From positions 1,922,001 through 1,986,000 of the forward strand of contig NZ_CP134779.1 in assembly GCF_031884435.1 (NCBI RefSeq): a stretch of DNA of 64,000 nt, written 5' to 3'. The notes under the pieces were generated by a model, which had not been told where the DNA came from, searched no databases, and was given only the letters and a program-made list of their open reading frames with translations. Made by a program: the position numbers and the translations under genes. Shown piece after piece: positions 33,856-42,212 of the stretch (the first letter of the stretch is position 1; every line of letters starts with the position of its first letter). The stretch comes from Bosea sp. 685 (lineage in GTDB: Bacteria > Pseudomonadota > Alphaproteobacteria > Rhizobiales > Beijerinckiaceae).

Positions 33856-34152
33856 TCAGGCTGCCTGCTCGACCACCCGCGTTGGCAGTTTGGCGATCTC
33901 GTTGCCGGCCGCCTGCTCAGCCAGCCGGAGATCGTAGGCCGCCTGTAGATTCAACCAGAACTGTGCGCTGCTTCCGAACCAATGTCCGAGCCTCAGGGCC
34001 GTGTCGCCCGACACGCCTCGCTTGCCCAGGATGATCTGAGATAGGCGGTTGGGGGGCACCTTGATCTGCCGGGCCAATTCGGTTGGCGTGACGGAAAGCT
34101 CGGCGAGTTCTTCGGCGAGGATTTCGCCTGGGTGAATAGCGGGGCGCGGCAT
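33856..34152 (-). CDS. higA: HigA family antitoxin
   Basis: XRE-type DNA-binding antitoxin, 98 residues. The family opening RPAIHPGEILAEELAELS precedes the helix-turn-helix TPTELARQIKVPPNRLSQI and the GKRGVSGDTALRLGHWFG segment. It lies 13 bases after the toxin gene, in the toxin-first order typical of higBA. It should neutralise HigB and repress the operon through the inverted repeats at 34439-34464. Confidence 0.92.
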   Translation of the reverse strand: MPRPAIHPGEILAEELAELSVTPTELARQIKVPPNRLSQIILGKRGVSGDTALRLGHWFGSSAQFWLNLQAAYDLRLAEQAAGNEIAKLPTRVVEQAA

Positions 34153-34165
34153 CGCTTTCGTTCCT

Positions 34166-34423
34166 TCAGTGATAATCGACGATTTCGACCTGGCTTGGGC
34201 CGGCGTTGCCTTGCGGCCATGCAAAACAAAGCCGCCATTGCTGATTGATGCGGATGCTGAACTGCTCCGACCGATCACCTTTCAGGCTTTCCAGCCTGTT
34301 ATTGGGAAGTGCTCGGAGGTCATCGAGCCGCTTCCAAGCCTGTCTTTCGAAACCCTGAAAATCCTTGACGAAGTCACCTTCGGCAAATCTCTCGGTGCGT
34401 TTGTCACGATAGCTCAGGATCAT
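34166..34423 (-). CDS. higB: HigB family toxin (RelE-like)
   Basis: Ribosome-associated mRNA endonuclease family, 85 residues. The start MILSYRDKRTERFAEG, the central LPNNRLESLKGDRSEQFSIR and the terminal WRLCFAW...EIVDYH follow the HigB pattern. A -35-like TTGACG and a -10-like TAGATT end only about five bases before the ATG at 34423, so the message may have almost no leader. An in-frame ATG at 34456 would lie inside the operator. Confidence 0.9.
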   Translation of the reverse strand: MILSYRDKRTERFAEGDFVKDFQGFERQAWKRLDDLRALPNNRLESLKGDRSEQFSIRINQQWRLCFAWPQGNAGPSQVEIVDYH

Positions 34424-34438
34424 GCGGGAATCTACTGC

Positions 34439-34464
34439 GTTGACGATGTACGTCAATCGTCAAC
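34439..34464 (-). promoter_or_regulatory. higBA operator/promoter
   Basis: GTTGACGA (34439-34446) and TCGTCAAC (34457-34464) form a perfect 8-bp inverted repeat. TTGACG (34440-34445) also pairs with CGTCAA (34451-34456). It sits 15 bases before the higB ATG and overlaps the end of the LysR gene, as expected for autoregulation by HigA. Confidence 0.65.
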
Positions 34465-35368
34465 CTTCGTGCGATACCGCTTTGCTCTCCAGAAACCAGG
34501 ATGCGACGCCGGGGCGTCTCCGGAACAAGGCGTGGTCATGAGGTTCGGTCAGGCAAAGCATATCGCCGGTCGGCTTCGCCGTTGCGAAGGGCGCTATCAG
34601 TCTGCCTGAGTCGAGCCAGGGCGCGATCAAGCTCATCCGGCCCATCAGCACGCCGGAGCCCGAGAGCGCGGCGTCGAGCGCCAGGCTGTAGAGCGAGAAG
34701 GAGGGGCCGCGCGTGGGGTCGATCGTCCCGGGGCTCCCGGTGAAGGCGAGCCAGCGCCGCCAATCCTCGCGCCAGACCGCGTCATGCAACAAGGTCGCGT
34801 GCGCCAGATCACCGACGCTTGTGAGCGTGCGCGCGAGTGCCGGCGCGCAGACCGGCAGGATCATGTCCGGGCCCAGCGTCAGCGCATCGGCGGGGATCGC
34901 CTCGGCGCCGAGATAAAACAGCGCCAGATCATGCGGCTCGCGACGTGGATCGGGCGGCTGCTCCATCGCCGAGACCGAGATCTGCAGCCCGGGAAACGCC
35001 GCCTGCAGCGCGGCCAAGCGCGGCGAGAGCCAGAGCTGGGCGATGCAGGGCAGGGCGGCGATGGTGAGCGTGCGGCCTTCATGCCCGGCGCGAAGCTCCT
35101 GCACGGCTTGTCCCAGCGTGTCGAAGCCGCGCGTCAGCTTGGGCAGGGCGTTGCGCGCGCTCTCCGTGAGTTCCACTCCCTGGGCGAGGCGGCGAAACAG
35201 CGGGAAGCCGAGCCATGCCTCCAACTGCCGGATCTGCTGCGTCACTGCGCCGGCCGTGACGCCGAGCTCTTCGGCTGCCTTGACGAAGCTCTCGCAGCGC
35301 GCCGCCGCCTCGAAAGCCCGCAAGGCGTTGAGGGAGGGCAGGCGCGGGCGCGGCGGCTTGACGGGCAT
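34460..35368 (-). CDS. LysR family transcriptional regulator (GcvA-like)
   Basis: Regulator of 302 residues. The N-terminal winged helix LPSLNALRAFEAAARCESFV with VTAGAVTQQIRQLEAWLG is followed by an effector-binding half. It includes CIAQLWLSPRLAALQAAFP and the PxDLALFYLG segment. The GcvA/AmpR-like LNALRAFEAAAR motif is clear. The gene is divergent from an SHMT-like gene 280 bases away and may control it. Its last four bases overlap the higBA operator. Confidence 0.9.
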   Translation of the reverse strand: MPVKPPRPRLPSLNALRAFEAAARCESFVKAAEELGVTAGAVTQQIRQLEAWLGFPLFRRLAQGVELTESARNALPKLTRGFDTLGQAVQELRAGHEGRTLTIAALPCIAQLWLSPRLAALQAAFPGLQISVSAMEQPPDPRREPHDLALFYLGAEAIPADALTLGPDMILPVCAPALARTLTSVGDLAHATLLHDAVWREDWRRWLAFTGSPGTIDPTRGPSFSLYSLALDAALSGSGVLMGRMSLIAPWLDSGRLIAPFATAKPTGDMLCLTEPHDHALFRRRPGVASWFLESKAVSHEG

Positions 35369-35385
35369 GGTGGGAACATCTTCTC

Positions 35386-35510
35386 CTGAGCCCTCATCCT
35401 GAGGAGCGAGCCAAGGGCTCGCGTCTCGAAGGATGCTCCAGATGGTTCCAGAGCCTCCTGGACCATCCTTCGAGACGCCGCTTCGCGGCTCCTCAGGATG
35501 AGGGCTGATT
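35386..35510. repeat. long inverted intergenic repeat
   Basis: The arm CCCTCATCCTGAGGAGC (35390) with CGTCTCGAAGGATG is opposed to CATCCTTCGAGACG and GCTCCTCAGGATGAGGG (to about 35507). The whole unit could form a cruciform of about 120 bases. It fills the spacer between the divergent LysR and SHMT-like genes. Similar paired elements are common in Hyphomicrobiales. Confidence 0.8.
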
Positions 35511-35648
35511 GATGGATCGGAGCAACGGCTGAGGATTCGAACTCTTGCCTTCTAGGCTGAGATTTTCTCTGCCTGAGAGCGAGGATTACTCGTTTGCGCA
35601 GCGCGGCGCAAACCGGTCATATCCTTTGCATTCTGGGAGGATCGATCG

Positions 35649-36971
35649 ATGACGGCTCTGGGCAGGCGCGACTGGGTTCCGCAAGCGAGCGAGGATTATG
35701 TGCTCGGCATCGCCGCTGAGACGGCCGGCCAGTCGCTCGACGCGGTCGAGGCGCGGATCGCGGCGCTGACGGTCGAGAACCGCAACATCCATGAGCGCGA
35801 CTGCATCAACCTCAATCCCGCGACCAATGTGATGAACCCCAAGGCCGAGGCCGTGCTTGCGGCGGGGCTTGGTGCTCGGCCCTCGCTCGGCTATCCCGGC
35901 GACAAATACGAGATGGGGCTGGAGGCGATCGAAAAGATCGAGATCATCGCCGCCGAACTCGCCGCCGAGGTCTTTGGCGCGACATACGCCGAGATCCGCG
36001 TGCCCTCGGGCGCCATCGCCAATCTCTATGCCTTCATGGTCGCGGCCAAGCCCGGCGATTGCATCATCGCGCCGCCGGGCGCGATCGGCGGCCATGTCAC
36101 CCATCATGGCGCGGGCGCGGCCGGCCTCTACGGCATCGTTACCCATCCCGCTCCGGTCGATCCGGTGAACTACACCGTCGACCTTGCGCGCCTGCGCGAG
36201 GATGCCTTGCGGTTGAAGCCCAAGCTGATCTCGATCGGCGGCAGCCTCAACCTCTTCGCCCATCCGATCCGCGAGATCCGCGCCATTGCCGACGAAATCG
36301 GCGCGATCGTGCTGTTCGACGCCGCGCATATGTCGGGCATGATCGCCGGCCATGGCTGGCAGCAGCCGCTGGAGGAGGGTGCTCATCTGATGACGATGAG
36401 CACCTATAAGAGCCTGGGCGGGCCGCCCTCTGGCCTGATCGTCACCAACGACGCCGAGATCGCCAAACGCCTCGACGCGATTGCCTATCCCGGCCTGACC
36501 GCGAATTTCGATGCGGCGAAATCGGCCTCGCTGGCGATCACCCTGCTCGACTGGAAGGCGCATGGCCGTGCTTACGCGCAGATGATGGCTGAGACGGCGA
36601 AGGCGCTGGGCGAGGCGCTGGTCGAGCGGCAGGTGCCGGTTTTCGCGCGCGATCGCGGCCTGACGACCTCGCATCAATTCGCCATCGAGGCTCACGGCTA
36701 TGGCGGCGGCCAGGCGGCGGCCAAGACTTTGCGCGCCATCAACATCCTGAGCTGCGGCATCGGCTTGCCCCTGCCGGAGGTCGCAGGCGACGTGAACGGG
36801 CTCAGGCTCGGCACGCCCGAGATCGTGCGCTTCGGCATGACGCCCGCCGACATGCCGGAACTCGCCGGCTATATCGCCGAGGGGCTGAACGGTTCGCGGC
36901 CAGCCGAGGCCGTGGCCAGGGATGTGACGGCGTTCCGTGGGCGCTTCCGCGAGTTGCACTTCATGCGGTGA
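35649..36971 (+). CDS. serine hydroxymethyltransferase-family PLP enzyme
   Basis: Fold-type I PLP enzyme, 440 residues. It keeps the SHMT opening NIHERDCINLNPATNVMNP and the YPGDKYEMGLEAIEKIE block, the aspartate in IVLFDAAHMSGMIAG, and the PLP lysine in MSTYKSLGGPPSG. Housekeeping GlyA has TTHKTLRGPRGG there, so this is a divergent branch. Related SHMT-like enzymes act on alpha-methylserine or threonine, and such an alpha-methylserine activity is known from Bosea. The true substrate is not shown. Its last 20 codons are duplicated in decayed form at 38279-38357. Confidence 0.82.
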   Translation: MTALGRRDWVPQASEDYVLGIAAETAGQSLDAVEARIAALTVENRNIHERDCINLNPATNVMNPKAEAVLAAGLGARPSLGYPGDKYEMGLEAIEKIEIIAAELAAEVFGATYAEIRVPSGAIANLYAFMVAAKPGDCIIAPPGAIGGHVTHHGAGAAGLYGIVTHPAPVDPVNYTVDLARLREDALRLKPKLISIGGSLNLFAHPIREIRAIADEIGAIVLFDAAHMSGMIAGHGWQQPLEEGAHLMTMSTYKSLGGPPSGLIVTNDAEIAKRLDAIAYPGLTANFDAAKSASLAITLLDWKAHGRAYAQMMAETAKALGEALVERQVPVFARDRGLTTSHQFAIEAHGYGGGQAAAKTLRAINILSCGIGLPLPEVAGDVNGLRLGTPEIVRFGMTPADMPELAGYIAEGLNGSRPAEAVARDVTAFRGRFRELHFMR

Positions 36972-37054
36972 GGAGGCGGAGGCTTCCGTTCCGTCTCGAA
37001 TAGAAGTGCTCATGATTCTGCTCTATTCTAGTATCGGTGTTGTGGGCGCCTATT

Positions 37055-37861
37055 TTATTTTGTTTCCTTAACCGCCCACCGGGCGAGAAGCTCTAGCGTT
37101 GCGTGATAAATTGGCATCGTATTGGTGATTCTTTCGCGTAAAAAATTGATCGTGAATGAGAGTTTCTTTTCAGGTAGATCAATTTTAAGATCGCATCCAT
37201 AAATAAGATGTGACGATATCGTATATTTTGGTTTGACCGTTGGTTTATTGCAATACATGTATATCATTTTGTTTTCTTCGATCAAAAACCATTGCTCTGA
37301 ATCGTTTTCTTCTTTTTGATTGCTCTCCTCTGGAAAGCGATGCAATCCAGTTGCTGTATCGAAAATTGCAGAAGTATTGAATCTTTTTTCGTCTCTTTTT
37401 ATGTTTTGAATGAGCTGCTCTCGCGTTATCGAGATGTCGCCGACGTTGACACGGACCAGATACTCGTCCGAACCTCCTTCTGGCCGGCCTGGCTCTCGGC
37501 GACGAAATTTATCGATTCTCGGCCAGTCGATGTAAATTCCTGGATGTGATGGGTCCAGATTTGGCATCCAATAAATCAACAAAAATCCTGTTGAATCGGG
37601 AGGGCAATTGACGCGAGATATAACGTCTCTCGTATATTGCCATGGTATTTTGTATTCATTCTCACCATATTTCCTCAAAACTCTGTAGTCTGTCGAGGAT
37701 TGATTTATTACTCGTTCAATTTCGTCAGGTTTCGGTTGATTGTCACTACAAATAAAATTCTCAATTGTATCTTTTGTCTGCGCGATCGACGATTTAGGAA
37801 AACACATCGATATGGTGAACGCGACGATCGCCAGTAGAAAGGCGCGATTTCGACACGACAT
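37055..37861 (-). CDS. low-GC secreted orphan protein
   Basis: Predicted exported protein of 268 residues with a signal peptide (NRAFLLAIVAFTISMCFP, cleavage near SIAQT). The mature part has spaced cysteines (NFICSD, VNCPP, MYCNKP, YGCDLK), a WMPNLDPSHPGIYIDWPRID segment and ends in a short amphipathic helix. I do not recognise the family. The gene is markedly AT-rich, rich in Asn/Lys/Ile codons, and lies between the SHMT-like gene and pseudogene fragments, so it was probably acquired. An interbacterial immunity or surface role is a guess. The start at 37861 was chosen for the signal peptide. Confidence 0.7.
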   Translation of the reverse strand: MSCRNRAFLLAIVAFTISMCFPKSSIAQTKDTIENFICSDNQPKPDEIERVINQSSTDYRVLRKYGENEYKIPWQYTRDVISRVNCPPDSTGFLLIYWMPNLDPSHPGIYIDWPRIDKFRRREPGRPEGGSDEYLVRVNVGDISITREQLIQNIKRDEKRFNTSAIFDTATGLHRFPEESNQKEENDSEQWFLIEENKMIYMYCNKPTVKPKYTISSHLIYGCDLKIDLPEKKLSFTINFLRERITNTMPIYHATLELLARWAVKETK

Positions 37862-38093
37862 CGACTGTCTATAGCCAATTGCGGTCGAATGAGTATCGAT
37901 CGAATTTGTAGACACCATTGCTCCTCGTTTTACATGCGATCTTAGATCGCACGGCCTATCTGACGAGTTTCGACAGTTGCGTTACCGTCGTATAAAAATG
38001 CGAGCCACCTCCAGATAGATGTCCACTCCCTAATAATCGCTCCCTTTTCGGGCGAAATTTGCGCTTAAGCATCATCCTCGTTCTCCGTGCCGG

Positions 38094-38290
38094 CCGGCCA
38101 TCTCTGCCTTCAGTGAGCCTTCCGAGACGACATGCGCTCCGCTGAGTCAGACCGACTCGAAGTGGCCCGCGTCGTCGCGCACCAGCCGCGCGGTCTCGCC
38201 GGGGCTGTTGAAGGAGGAGGACTTGACGATGCGGCCGCGATCGGGAGCCTCTATCGCGATCTTGCTGGCGTCGAGTAAGGGCTCGAACGG
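38094..38290 (-). pseudogene. C-terminal fragment of a beta-lactamase-family gene
   Basis: The minus-strand translation matches the last 60 or so residues of the intact protein at 40824-42212. Shared peptides include DRGRIVK, SSFNSPGETARLVRDDAG and GAHVVSE. A TGA replaces the tryptophan codon after ESV, and the 5' part is gone. It abuts a fragment of an SHMT-like gene in the opposite orientation. Confidence 0.85.
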
Positions 38291-38357
38291 CTTGCGGCCG
38301 GCAGACGCGATTGCGAAGGACGTCACGGCCTTCCGAGAGCTGCATTTCATGCGCTGA
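38279..38357 (+). pseudogene. 3'-end fragment of an SHMT-like gene
   Basis: Translates as ADAIAKDVTAFRELHFMR and stop, against AEAVARDVTAF-GRFR-ELHFMR at the end of the intact gene (36900-36971). Four codons are missing. The fragment begins where the beta-lactamase-family fragment ends, so one deletion joined the remains of two genes. Confidence 0.82.
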
Positions 38358-38426
38358 GGGGCAGGGAGCTTGGCTGCGCTCGGGCCCACTTGACCATCGG
38401 CCGCCGAGCTTTCACAGTCTCGTCAT

Positions 38427-38545
38427 TCCAGGGAGATCCCCGGCAAGGGGCTGAGACACCGCTGGCAGACCGGGGCAACCCGGACAAGCGCGCGGAAATC
38501 CTTCGAACCTGATCCGGTTCATACCGGCGGAGGGATGGATTTCCC
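38427..38545 (+). ncRNA. TPP riboswitch (THI element)
   Basis: Both conserved halves of the thiamine pyrophosphate aptamer are present. GGGGCTGAGA is at 38447-38456. GAACCTGATCCGGTTCATAC, continuing CGGCGGAGGGA, runs from about 38505 to 38535. It lies on the plus strand 70-180 bases before thiO, as expected for thiamine repression of thiOSG. A downstream hairpin (38581-38603) masks the thiO ribosome site. Confidence 0.93.
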
Positions 38546-38580
38546 GGCTTAAAGCCGGCGGCCCGCAAGGCCGCAGATAT

Positions 38581-38603
38581 CCTCGCCCCCCGTCGCGGCG
38601 AGG
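38581..38603 (+). promoter_or_regulatory. SD-sequestering hairpin before thiO
   Basis: CCTCGCC (38581-38587) pairs perfectly with GGCGAGG (38597-38603), and the right arm contains the GAGGAG ribosome site of thiO (ATG 38612). It may be the expression platform of the TPP riboswitch, acting on translation. Confidence 0.6.
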
Positions 38604-38611
38604 AGTTTGCG

Positions 38612-39796
38612 ATGAGAGGCCCGCCCGACACGAGTTTGCGCCGCCAACAGGCCGGCCCGCCCGATGCTCCGGCACCGCCGGCTTTGACGGATGTCGCCAT
38701 CATCGGCGGCGGGGTGATCGGCCTGATGACCGGCTGGCGGCTTCTGCGCGCCGGCCTGCGGGTCGCCCTCTTCGAGCGTGGCACGGTCGGCCAAGGGGCG
38801 AGCCTCGCCGCCACCGGGATGCTGGCGGCGGCCGCCGAGTTCGAGCCCGGCGGCGAGGAGCATGTCGCGCTCGCCCTGGAGAGCCAGCGCCTCTGGCCCG
38901 GCTTTGCTGCCGAATTATCGGCCGATGGCGGGTTCGATATCGACTATCGCAGGGATGGCGTGCTCCTCGTCGCCACGACGCGCGACGAGGTGGCGCGGCT
39001 GCGCTTCCGCCACGAGATGCAGCGGCAGGCCGGGCTCGCGACGCAGTGGCTGGATGGGGCTGCGTGCCGAGGCTTTGAGCCCGGCCTGCGGCCTTCCGTC
39101 GTGGCCGGCATCCATTGTCCCGATGATCATCAGGTCGACCCGGCCAGGGTGATAGCGGCCCTGCGGCAGGCCTTCATCGAACGCGGCGGCATCCTGCTCG
39201 AAGGCCTGGCGGCAACGCCCTGGCTGCAAGCCGGGCGCGCCGTGGGCGTCACGACGCCGCGGGGGGCGGTGAAGGCCGGAATCGTCGTCGCGGCCGGTGG
39301 AGCCTGGACCGAGATTGGGGGGCTCTCCCTGCCATTGCGGCCGCTCAAGGGGCAGTCGCTGGCGCTGACATGCCCGTCGCACCGGCCGGTTCTCTCGCGC
39401 ATGGTCTGGACCGACCAGGTCCATCTCGCGCCCAAGAGTGACGGCACGCTGATCGTCGGCGCGACCATGGAGGAGTGCGGCTTCGACGATGCCGTGACCG
39501 CCGGCGGCGTCTATGCGCTGCTCGAAGGCGCGCGGCGCGTCCTGCCCGGCATCGAGGACCTGCCGATCGCGGCGATCTGGTCGGGCTTCCGTCCCACCAC
39601 TGCCGATGACGCGCCGATTCTCGGCGAGACCCGGATTCCAGGCCTGCTCCTCGCCACCGGACATCATCGCAACGGCTATCTGCTGGCCCCCGTCACCGCT
39701 GTGGCGATCACGCAACTCGCCACCGAGGGGCGGATTACAGGGCCGGCCTCATCCTTTGGGCCGGAGCGCTTTGCAGCACAGGAGGCAGTGGCATGA
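38612..39796 (+). CDS. thiO: glycine oxidase ThiO
   Basis: FAD-dependent oxidase that turns glycine into iminoglycine for the thiazole ring of thiamine. The product has 394 residues. A 25-residue leader precedes the Rossmann DVAIIGGGVIGLMTGWRLLR. Then come ATGMLAAAAEFEPG, the PLKGQSLAL segment and a C-terminal WSGFRPTTADDAPILGE with LLATGHHRNGYLLAPV, all typical of ThiO. It is first in thiO-thiS-thiG and its stop overlaps thiS (ATGA). Regulated by the TPP riboswitch upstream. Confidence 0.93.
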   Translation: MRGPPDTSLRRQQAGPPDAPAPPALTDVAIIGGGVIGLMTGWRLLRAGLRVALFERGTVGQGASLAATGMLAAAAEFEPGGEEHVALALESQRLWPGFAAELSADGGFDIDYRRDGVLLVATTRDEVARLRFRHEMQRQAGLATQWLDGAACRGFEPGLRPSVVAGIHCPDDHQVDPARVIAALRQAFIERGGILLEGLAATPWLQAGRAVGVTTPRGAVKAGIVVAAGGAWTEIGGLSLPLRPLKGQSLALTCPSHRPVLSRMVWTDQVHLAPKSDGTLIVGATMEECGFDDAVTAGGVYALLEGARRVLPGIEDLPIAAIWSGFRPTTADDAPILGETRIPGLLLATGHHRNGYLLAPVTAVAITQLATEGRITGPASSFGPERFAAQEAVA

Positions 39797-40005
39797 AGCT
39801 CATCGTCAATGGACGCGATCACGACAGCGCGGCCGAGGATCTGCTGGCGCTATGGCGGGAGCGTACGGCCGAGCTCGATCTGCCGGGCCCCCAGGGCTTC
39901 GCCATCGCGCTGAACGGGATGGTTGTGAAGCAGTCGCAATGGCAGGTCACGCGTCTGGCGTCTGGTGACCGCGTCGAAATCATTCGCGCCTTTCAAGGAG
40001 GTTGA
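39793..40005 (+). CDS. thiS: sulfur carrier protein ThiS
   Basis: Ubiquitin-like sulfur carrier of 70 residues. It starts [20 protein letters not shown], has the conserved [15 protein letters not shown], and ends RAFQGG, the Gly-Gly tail that is thiocarboxylated. Its start overlaps the thiO stop and thiG follows at once. Confidence 0.95.
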   Translation: MKLIVNGRDHDSAAEDLLALWRERTAELDLPGPQGFAIALNGMVVKQSQWQVTRLASGDRVEIIRAFQGG

Positions 40006-40006
40006 G

Positions 40007-40783
40007 ATGAGTGTCGCGGAACAGAGTTTCACGATCGCCGGAACCCCGCTTGCCTCCCGCCTGCTGATCGGGACGGCCGGCTATCCGAACCAGCGCATCA
40101 TGGTGGAAGCGGTCGCCGCCAGCGGCGCGGAGATCGTGACCCTGTCGCTGCGCCGGATCTCGCTGGCGGGCCATGGCTCCGATACGGCGCAGCTCTTGTC
40201 CGGCTACCGCTTCCTGCCCAACACCGCCGGCTGCGAGACGGCGCGCGACGCCATCCTGACGGCGGAGCTCGCTCGCGAGGCGCTTGGGACCAACTGGATC
40301 AAGCTCGAGGTCTTCGGCGATCGCGAGACGCTCTATCCCGATGTCGGGGAGCTGCTCGAGGCGACGCGCCAGCTCGTCGAGATGGGCTTCGTCGTGCTGC
40401 CCTATTGCAATGACGATCCGGTCGTCTGCGCGCGCCTCGCCGATCTCGGAGCCGCTGCCGTGATGCCAATGGGCTCGCTGATCGGCTCCGGCATGGGCGT
40501 CGCCAACCCGGCCAATCTCGAATTGATCTGCGCGCGCTCGTCCGTTCCCGTGATCGTCGATGCCGGGCTTGGCACGGCGTCGGACGCCACTATTGCGATG
40601 GAATGCGGCGCGAGCGCCGTGCTGCTCAACACCGCGATCGCCAAGGCGAACGATCCGGTCCGGATGGCGCGCGCCATGCGCCACGCCGTCGAGGCCGGTT
40701 GGGATGCACGCGGGGCTGGGCGCATTCCGCGCCGTGGCCGTGCCGAAGCGTCGAGCCCCCAGCTCGGGCTCGTCGGTTCGTGA
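40007..40783 (+). CDS. thiG: thiazole synthase ThiG
   Basis: TIM-barrel enzyme that joins DXP, iminoglycine and ThiS thiocarboxylate into the thiazole phosphate (258 residues). The opening [20 protein letters not shown], the Schiff-base lysine in [10 protein letters not shown] near residue 103, [15 protein letters not shown] and [11 protein letters not shown] are all present. AAGGAGG at 39995 sets the start at 40007. No thiE or thiC follows, so the cluster is incomplete here and the rest must lie elsewhere. Confidence 0.95.
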   Translation: MSVAEQSFTIAGTPLASRLLIGTAGYPNQRIMVEAVAASGAEIVTLSLRRISLAGHGSDTAQLLSGYRFLPNTAGCETARDAILTAELAREALGTNWIKLEVFGDRETLYPDVGELLEATRQLVEMGFVVLPYCNDDPVVCARLADLGAAAVMPMGSLIGSGMGVANPANLELICARSSVPVIVDAGLGTASDATIAMECGASAVLLNTAIAKANDPVRMARAMRHAVEAGWDARGAGRIPRRGRAEASSPQLGLVGS

Positions 40784-40823
40784 CTTCTCTGGAGGCCGGC
40801 CCGAGCCAAGGTGGCAAAAAGCG

Positions 40824-42212
40824 CTAGGCGTTGCCGCTCTGATAGCGCGCAAGCAGCTCCGCCTTCAGCGCTGCCTCCGAGACGACATGCGCGCCGCCGA
40901 GCCAGACCGACTCGACGCGGCCTGCATCGTCGCGCACCAGCCGCGCCGTTTCGCCGGGGCTGTTGAAGGAGGAGGCCTTGACGATGCGGCCGCGATCTTG
41001 CGCTTCGATCGCGATCTCGCCGGCATCGAGGAACGGGCTGAACAGGGTCGGGTTGGCAACCAGCACCTTGTCGGCGAAGGGCACGAGGTCGCCAGGGTTC
41101 CAGATCGTCCACCAGCGCCCGGCCCAATCCTTGGTCGCGGCCGAGGGGGCGCCCAGCTCCTGGAAGCGCTTGAGGATCTGGACGACGCCGTCGAGCCAGG
41201 GATGGGCGAGGCCGTCGATGGCGTTGGTCAGCACCGAGATCGTCAGATCCTGCTCCGGCAGGACGGCAGTGCGGGTGATGAAGCCCTGGAAACCGCCGGA
41301 ATGGCCGAACCAGGCCCAGTCGCCCTCGCCGCCGGAGATGGTGCCGAGGCCGTAATGGCGGCCTAGGCTGCTTTCCTCGTCGGTCCAGAGCCGGCGGCTC
41401 ATCTCGCGGCGATTGAGGGGCGAGAGGATGCTGCGCTCTGCCTTCGGCGAGAGCTGCGCGAAATAGCGCGCGACATCGGCGGCCGTGGCGACGAAGCCGG
41501 CGGCAGATATCATCGCCTGGCAAGGATTGTCGCCGGGCACGACGACGCGATGTCCGAGCGGCCATTTCGGGCTGTGGCCCCGAGCCATCGGGCCGGTCCA
41601 GAGGCCGATATCGGGTTTGGTTTCGGCAAGTCCGACTGCGCTCACGACCTCCCTGGCGATCCACTCCGCATAGGGCTCGCCCGTCACCGCCTCGATCACC
41701 AGGCCGAGCAGGCCGAAGCCGTGATTGGAGTATTTGAGGCGCTGCGAGGCGGGCAGGACGGGCGGTGAGGCCAGGTCGGCGAGCAGTTCGGCCTTGTCGC
41801 AATAGGGCTTGCGGTCGAAGAACTGGCCGTTGTCGGGGCCGTCGCGCGTCAGGCCGGCGCTGTTGGAGAGGAGCTGCGCCAGCGTCACGGTCGCGACCTC
41901 GGGATGGAGGCCAGGCACGAAGCTGCCCGCCTTGTCGTCGAGACGAAGGCGGCCGGCCTCGACCAGGCGCAGGATGCCGGCTGAGGTGAAGCTCTTCGAA
42001 TGCGAGGCGATGCGGAAGCCATGGCGCGGCGTCAGCGCCTCGCCGGTCGCGATGTCGGCCTTGCCGAAGGCGGCTTCCAGAACGATTTCCCGCCCGCTCG
42101 CGATTGCGATGGAGCATCCCGGCTGGTCGTGATGGCGGAGCTGGAACGCGAGCCAGTTGGAGACATAGGCGAGGGCGGCAGGCAGCCACGGCGTCATGGG
42201 GCGATCCATCAT
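40824..42212 (-). CDS. beta-lactamase-family serine hydrolase
   Basis: Class C beta-lactamase/DD-peptidase fold, 462 residues. The S-x-x-K motif is SHSK in RIASHSKSFTSAG near residue 71, the Y-x-N motif is YSN in RLKYSNHGFGLLG near 161, and HSGGFQG stands for the KTG box near 304. No signal peptide is visible, so an esterase or peptidase acting in the cytoplasm is more likely than an antibiotic-degrading enzyme. It is convergent with thiG. A decayed copy of its 3' end lies at 38094-38290. Confidence 0.87.
   Translation of the reverse strand: MMDRPMTPWLPAALAYVSNWLAFQLRHHDQPGCSIAIASGREIVLEAAFGKADIATGEALTPRHGFRIASHSKSFTSAGILRLVEAGRLRLDDKAGSFVPGLHPEVATVTLAQLLSNSAGLTRDGPDNGQFFDRKPYCDKAELLADLASPPVLPASQRLKYSNHGFGLLGLVIEAVTGEPYAEWIAREVVSAVGLAETKPDIGLWTGPMARGHSPKWPLGHRVVVPGDNPCQAMISAAGFVATAADVARYFAQLSPKAERSILSPLNRREMSRRLWTDEESSLGRHYGLGTISGGEGDWAWFGHSGGFQGFITRTAVLPEQDLTISVLTNAIDGLAHPWLDGVVQILKRFQELGAPSAATKDWAGRWWTIWNPGDLVPFADKVLVANPTLFSPFLDAGEIAIEAQDRGRIVKASSFNSPGETARLVRDDAGRVESVWLGGAHVVSEAALKAELLARYQSGNA

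Noticed and set aside
35545-35595. CTGAGA-like motifs before the SHMT-like gene, as a possible second TPP riboswitch
   Set aside because: The second conserved half (CCTGATC...GGCGGAGGGA) is absent, so the resemblance is to one short word only.
37956-38389. Minus-strand frames that could be called small genes
   Set aside because: They are decayed 3' fragments of the beta-lactamase-family gene fused to SHMT remains; an in-frame stop interrupts the homology.
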